The notes below the pieces were generated by a model. The model was not told the origin of the DNA and did no database searches. It was given only the letters and a program-made list of their open reading frames with translations. Shown here in pieces: positions 6,462 to 8,406 of a DNA stretch of 8,406 nt; position 1 is the stretch's first letter, and every line of letters starts with the position of its first letter. Source of the stretch: Firmicutes bacterium UBA5496 (GTDB lineage Bacteria; Bacillota; Proteinivoracia; UBA4975); NCBI GenBank assembly GCA_002427015.1, contig DIPE01000030.1, positions 16,531 to 24,936 of the forward strand, in the 5' to 3' direction. The translations under genes and the position numbers were made by a program.

Positions 6462-7171
6462 AATTGCGCTGGACTATTCTGATTAACTTTTATAAGTTCC
6501 TGGACATTTTTGCCTTGCGCCCGGAAATATTGTTTGTGGGCAGCAACGAGGCGCTGCCTCCGCCCCTTTCTTTGGACGAAGAATTGTTTTTAATTGATAA
6601 GCTCAGCCATGGAGAGCAATATGTCAAACGCATATTGATTGAACGCAATTTGCGCTTGGTGGTGTACATAGCCCGCAAGTTTGACAATACCGGCATCGGC
6701 CTTGAGGATTTGGCATCCATTGGCACCATTGGGCTCATCAAGGCAGTAAACACCTTCGATCCGGCCAAAAAAATAAAACTGGCCACTTATGCCTCAAAAT
6801 GCATCGAAAACGAAATCCTCATGTACTTGCGCCGCAATAATAAGCTGCGGGCGGAAGTGTCCTTTGACGAGCCCCTGAACGTGGATTGGGACGGCAATGA
6901 GTTGCTGCTCTCGGATGTGCTGGGTACCGAGCCCGATGTAATCTACCGGGATTTAGAACACCAGGTGAATAAAAAACTTTTGCTGGGGGCCCTGGATAAA
7001 TTATCTACCCGGGAGAGGAAGATAATGGAACTGAGATTCGGCCTGGGGGATGGCAGGGAACGCACGCAAAAGCAGGTGGCGGAGCATTTAGGCATATCTC
7101 AGTCTTATATTTCAAGGTTGGAAAAAAAAATCATACTGCGGCTGAAAAAAGAAATGGCAAAATTAGGCTGA
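6443..7171 (+). CDS. sigE: RNA polymerase sporulation sigma factor SigE, pro-form
   Basis: Sigma-70 family factor that directs early mother-cell transcription. The 242-residue protein is very close to B. subtilis SigE through EALPPPLS (36-43), LIERNLRLVVYIARKF (65-80), region 2 (IGTIGLIKAVNTF, IKLATYASKCIENEILMYLRRNN) and the long FDEPLNVDWDGNELLLSDVLG block. Region 4.2 carries the helix-turn-helix TQKQVAEHLGISQSYISRLE (208-227). The basic, hydrophobic pro-sequence (about residues 1-30) is present. By alignment with the B. subtilis site, SpoIIGA would cut near Leu30-Phe31 (EILFVG). The TTG start at 6443 lies within the spoIIGA 3' end, has AAGGTGG at 6430-6436, and gives the right pro-sequence length; no in-frame ATG occurs before the conserved core. 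Expression is probably driven by the spoIIG promoter through translational coupling. Confidence 0.96.
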   Translation: MRKLWVKLRWTILINFYKFLDIFALRPEILFVGSNEALPPPLSLDEELFLIDKLSHGEQYVKRILIERNLRLVVYIARKFDNTGIGLEDLASIGTIGLIKAVNTFDPAKKIKLATYASKCIENEILMYLRRNNKLRAEVSFDEPLNVDWDGNELLLSDVLGTEPDVIYRDLEHQVNKKLLLGALDKLSTRERKIMELRFGLGDGRERTQKQVAEHLGISQSYISRLEKKIILRLKKEMAKLG

Positions 7172-7175
7172 TTTT

Positions 7176-7240
7176 CCCTCCGCATATTTATATTTGCCCG
7201 GGAGATACTTAATGCTGTACTGGCACAAAATCAGGGAGGG
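7176..7240 (+). promoter_or_regulatory. Possible RNA switch: CCCTCC pairs with the sigG ribosome-binding site
   Basis: CCCTCC (7176-7181), five bases after the sigE stop codon, is exactly complementary to GGAGGG (7235-7240) in the sigG Shine-Dalgarno region. The 5' arm lies upstream of the predicted SigF start, so it would be present only in read-through mRNA from sigE and absent from sigG's own transcript. An inner TGCC/GGCA pair (7195-7198 with 7222-7225) may help closure. This is inference from complementarity; six pairs closing a loop of about 53 bases are not decisive. Confidence 0.4.
7182..7210 (+). promoter_or_regulatory. Predicted SigF (and SigG) promoter of sigG
   Basis: GCATA at 7182-7186 fits the SigF/SigG -35 (GYWTA / gHATR). 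GGAGATACTT at 7201-7210 fits the SigF -10 (GGnrAnAnT) at nine or more positions, with a 14-base spacer, slightly short. For SigG the -10 match is weaker: GATACTT at 7204-7210 scores 5 of 7 against CATnMTA. sigG is transcribed by SigF and then by SigG in B. subtilis, so a shared promoter is expected here. The predicted start is near 7217. Confidence 0.6.
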
Positions 7241-7245
7241 CACAC

Positions 7246-8028
7246 ATGATCAACAAAGTTGAAATATGCGGAGTCAACACTGCGAAGTTGCCAGTTTTAA
7301 AAAATCCCCAGATGCGCAAATTGTTTGTAGCCATGCAAAGCGGGGACTATCCGGCAAGGCAGGAATTAATCAATGGCAACTTGCGCTTGGTGCTTAGTGT
7401 CATTCAGCGTTTCAATAACCGGGGCGAATGTGTCGATGACCTGTTTCAGGTAGGCTGTATTGGCCTGATTAAAGCCATTGACAATTTTGACCTCAGCCAC
7501 AATGTCAAATTCTCTACCTATGCCGTGCCGATGATTATCGGTGAAATTCGCCGTTATCTCCGGGACAATAACCCCATCCGGGTCAGCCGTTCCCTGCGGG
7601 ATGTGGCTTATAAAGCTCTGCAGGTGCGGGATGAGCTTGTATACAAGAACTCCCGGGAACCGTCCCTTTCGGAAATCGCTGAGGCTTTAAATGTAAAGCG
7701 GGAAGAAGTTGTCTTTGCCCTGGATGCCATTCAGGAGCCGGTCTCTTTGTTTGAGCCCATCTACCATGATGGGGGCGATCCCATCTATGTCATGGATCAA
7801 ATTGGCGACGGGCGCCAGAGCGACAAGGTTTGGCTGGAAGAAATCGCTTTAAAGGAAGCGATGCAGCGCCTGAATGAGCGGGAAAAATCTATATTAAACC
7901 TGCGTTTTTTTGACGGCAAGACGCAAATGGAGGTTGCCGATGAAATTGGAATTTCTCAGGCCCAGGTCTCCCGCCTGGAAAAGGCAGCCCTTAAAAATTT
8001 GCGAAAATATATCCGGGAAGAACCATAA
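7246..8028 (+). CDS. sigG: RNA polymerase sporulation sigma factor SigG
   Basis: Late forespore sigma factor that controls genes for spore protection (SASPs) and germination. The 260-residue protein carries the SigG N-terminal signature NKVEICGVNTAKLPVLKN (3-20). Region 2 (DDLFQVGCIGLIKAIDNFD, VKFSTYAVPMIIGEIRRYLRDNNP) and region 3 (IRVSRSLRDVAYKALQVRDE) follow, then LFEPIYHDGGDPIYVMDQIGD and the region 4.2 helix-turn-helix TQMEVADEIGISQAQVSRLE (226-245). It is clearly SigG rather than SigF, because the SigG-specific N-terminus and the family-long middle block are present. Asn43 in LINGNLRL aligns with B. subtilis Asn45, reported as a determinant for the anti-sigma factor CsfB/Gin. The ATG start has AGGGAGG at 7233-7239, 6 bases upstream. 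The 74-base gap after sigE holds its own promoter, and a terminator follows. Confidence 0.97.
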   Translation: MINKVEICGVNTAKLPVLKNPQMRKLFVAMQSGDYPARQELINGNLRLVLSVIQRFNNRGECVDDLFQVGCIGLIKAIDNFDLSHNVKFSTYAVPMIIGEIRRYLRDNNPIRVSRSLRDVAYKALQVRDELVYKNSREPSLSEIAEALNVKREEVVFALDAIQEPVSLFEPIYHDGGDPIYVMDQIGDGRQSDKVWLEEIALKEAMQRLNEREKSILNLRFFDGKTQMEVADEIGISQAQVSRLEKAALKNLRKYIREEP

Positions 8029-8041
8029 ATCTATTTATAGA

Positions 8042-8070
8042 GTAAAAAAAGCCTTCGGGCTTTTTTTTAC
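8042..8070 (+). terminator. Rho-independent terminator after sigG, probably bidirectional
   Basis: Seven A (8044-8050), GCC, loop TTCG (8054-8057), GGC, then eight T (8061-8068). The arms extend outward through GTA/TAC, so the element is nearly palindromic and could stop transcription from either side. UUCG loops are especially stable. It begins 13 bases after the sigG stop. Confidence 0.9.
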
Positions 8071-8072
8071 TG

Positions 8073-8081
8073 TGGTAAAAT
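8073..8081 (+). promoter_or_regulatory. Possible extended -10 promoter for the last gene
   Basis: TGGTAAAAT (TG at 8073-8074, -10 TAAAAT at 8076-8081) is an extended -10 just after the terminator. No good -35 is seen, because the region 16-18 bases upstream lies in the terminator loop. The start point would fall near 8088, about 43 bases before the GTG at 8131. Confidence 0.4.
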
Positions 8082-8130
8082 ATAGGGGTTAGCAAGGGGC
8101 TGAGAGCTATTTATTTTGAGGTGATGCTGG

Positions 8131-8406
8131 GTGCTGAAAACAAGTATTGTATTTATTGCGTTTGCGGGAATTGAAATTGTGCTTGCGCTTATGAGTGTCA
8201 AGAGAAAGGCTGTTTGCCAAAGGCTGAAAAACATTGTTCGAATCGCGGAATTTCTTGTCTTTGCAGGCATGGCGCTGACAGCAGTAATTCCCTGGGGCTT
8301 CCAGTGGTATTTAGTCGCGATATTATTGGCGGCAAGGGCTGTGACGGCGCTTGTATCCTTAATCAAGGGCAAAGAAAGATCCTATTTGGCAAAGAAACTT
8401 ATTTTT
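8131..8406 (+). CDS. Unidentified small or N-terminal membrane protein, 3' end beyond the window
   Basis: An open frame of 92 codons runs from GTG 8131 to the window edge without a stop. The start is supported by GAGGTGAT at 8119-8126, a near-perfect complement of the 16S rRNA tail, 4 bases upstream. The protein begins MLKTSIVFIAFAGIEIVLAL and shows three hydrophobic segments (about 3-22, 40-56 and 59-76) separated by basic stretches (VKRKAVCQRLK; IKGKERSYLAKK). This suggests an integral membrane protein or the membrane anchor of a larger one. I do not recognise the family. It follows the sigG terminator in its own transcription unit, so a sporulation role cannot be inferred. The overlapping ATG at 8124 opens only a 16-codon frame. 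Confidence 0.7.
   Translation, partial: MLKTSIVFIAFAGIEIVLALMSVKRKAVCQRLKNIVRIAEFLVFAGMALTAVIPWGFQWYLVAILLAARAVTALVSLIKGKERSYLAKKLIF

Noticed and set aside
8124..8174. ATG at 8124 as the start of the last gene
   Set aside because: This frame stops after 16 codons. The GTG at 8131 opens a long hydrophobic frame with proper spacing from GAGGTGAT.
8067..8372. 101-codon minus-strand frame at the right edge
   Set aside because: It is antisense to the membrane protein frame, which has a far better ribosome-binding site, and its translation resembles no known protein.

Overview
The window is part of the division and cell wall (dcw) cluster of an endospore-forming Firmicute, joined directly to the early sporulation sigma-factor cluster. 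All genes run on the + strand in the order ftsW/spoVE (5' end cut off) - murA - ftsQ/divIB - ftsA - ftsZ - spoIIGA - sigE - sigG - start of an unidentified membrane protein gene. Base composition looks close to half G+C by eye. SpoIIGA, SigE and SigG restrict the source to spore formers. The tight ftsZ-spoIIGA junction, with no bpr-like protease genes between and no ylxW/ylxX/sbp genes between ftsQ and ftsA, points to the clostridial side rather than Bacillus. I cannot name a genus.

Layout: positions 1-3142 hold peptidoglycan and divisome genes (SEDS glycosyltransferase, the first committed enzyme of UDP-MurNAc synthesis, the POTRA-type divisome protein). Positions 3143-5533 hold the ftsA-ftsZ pair with its own promoters and a strong terminator. 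Positions 5531-7171 hold the spoIIG operon (the protease SpoIIGA and its substrate pro-SigE). Positions 7172-8070 hold sigG with its own promoter and a terminator. Positions 8071-8406 hold a new transcription unit that runs off the end.

How the genes work together: FtsA and FtsZ build the division ring, which moves to the pole at the start of sporulation. SpoIIGA then releases SigE in the mother cell, and SigG takes over later in the forespore. The most informative content is regulatory. A near-consensus SigA promoter lies inside ftsQ and an excellent SigH-type promoter lies just before ftsA. A spoIIG promoter with the 22-bp spacer known from Bacillus subtilis carries two Spo0A-box-like heptamers 3 bp apart. 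A SigF/SigG-type promoter precedes sigG, and a CCCTCC tract upstream of it could mask the sigG ribosome-binding site only in read-through mRNA from sigE. All of these were found by eye and are predictions.

I see no novel multi-gene system, mobile element, CRISPR array or RNA gene. The oddities are the missing murG between ftsW and murA, a very short FtsZ linker, and non-ATG starts in most genes.
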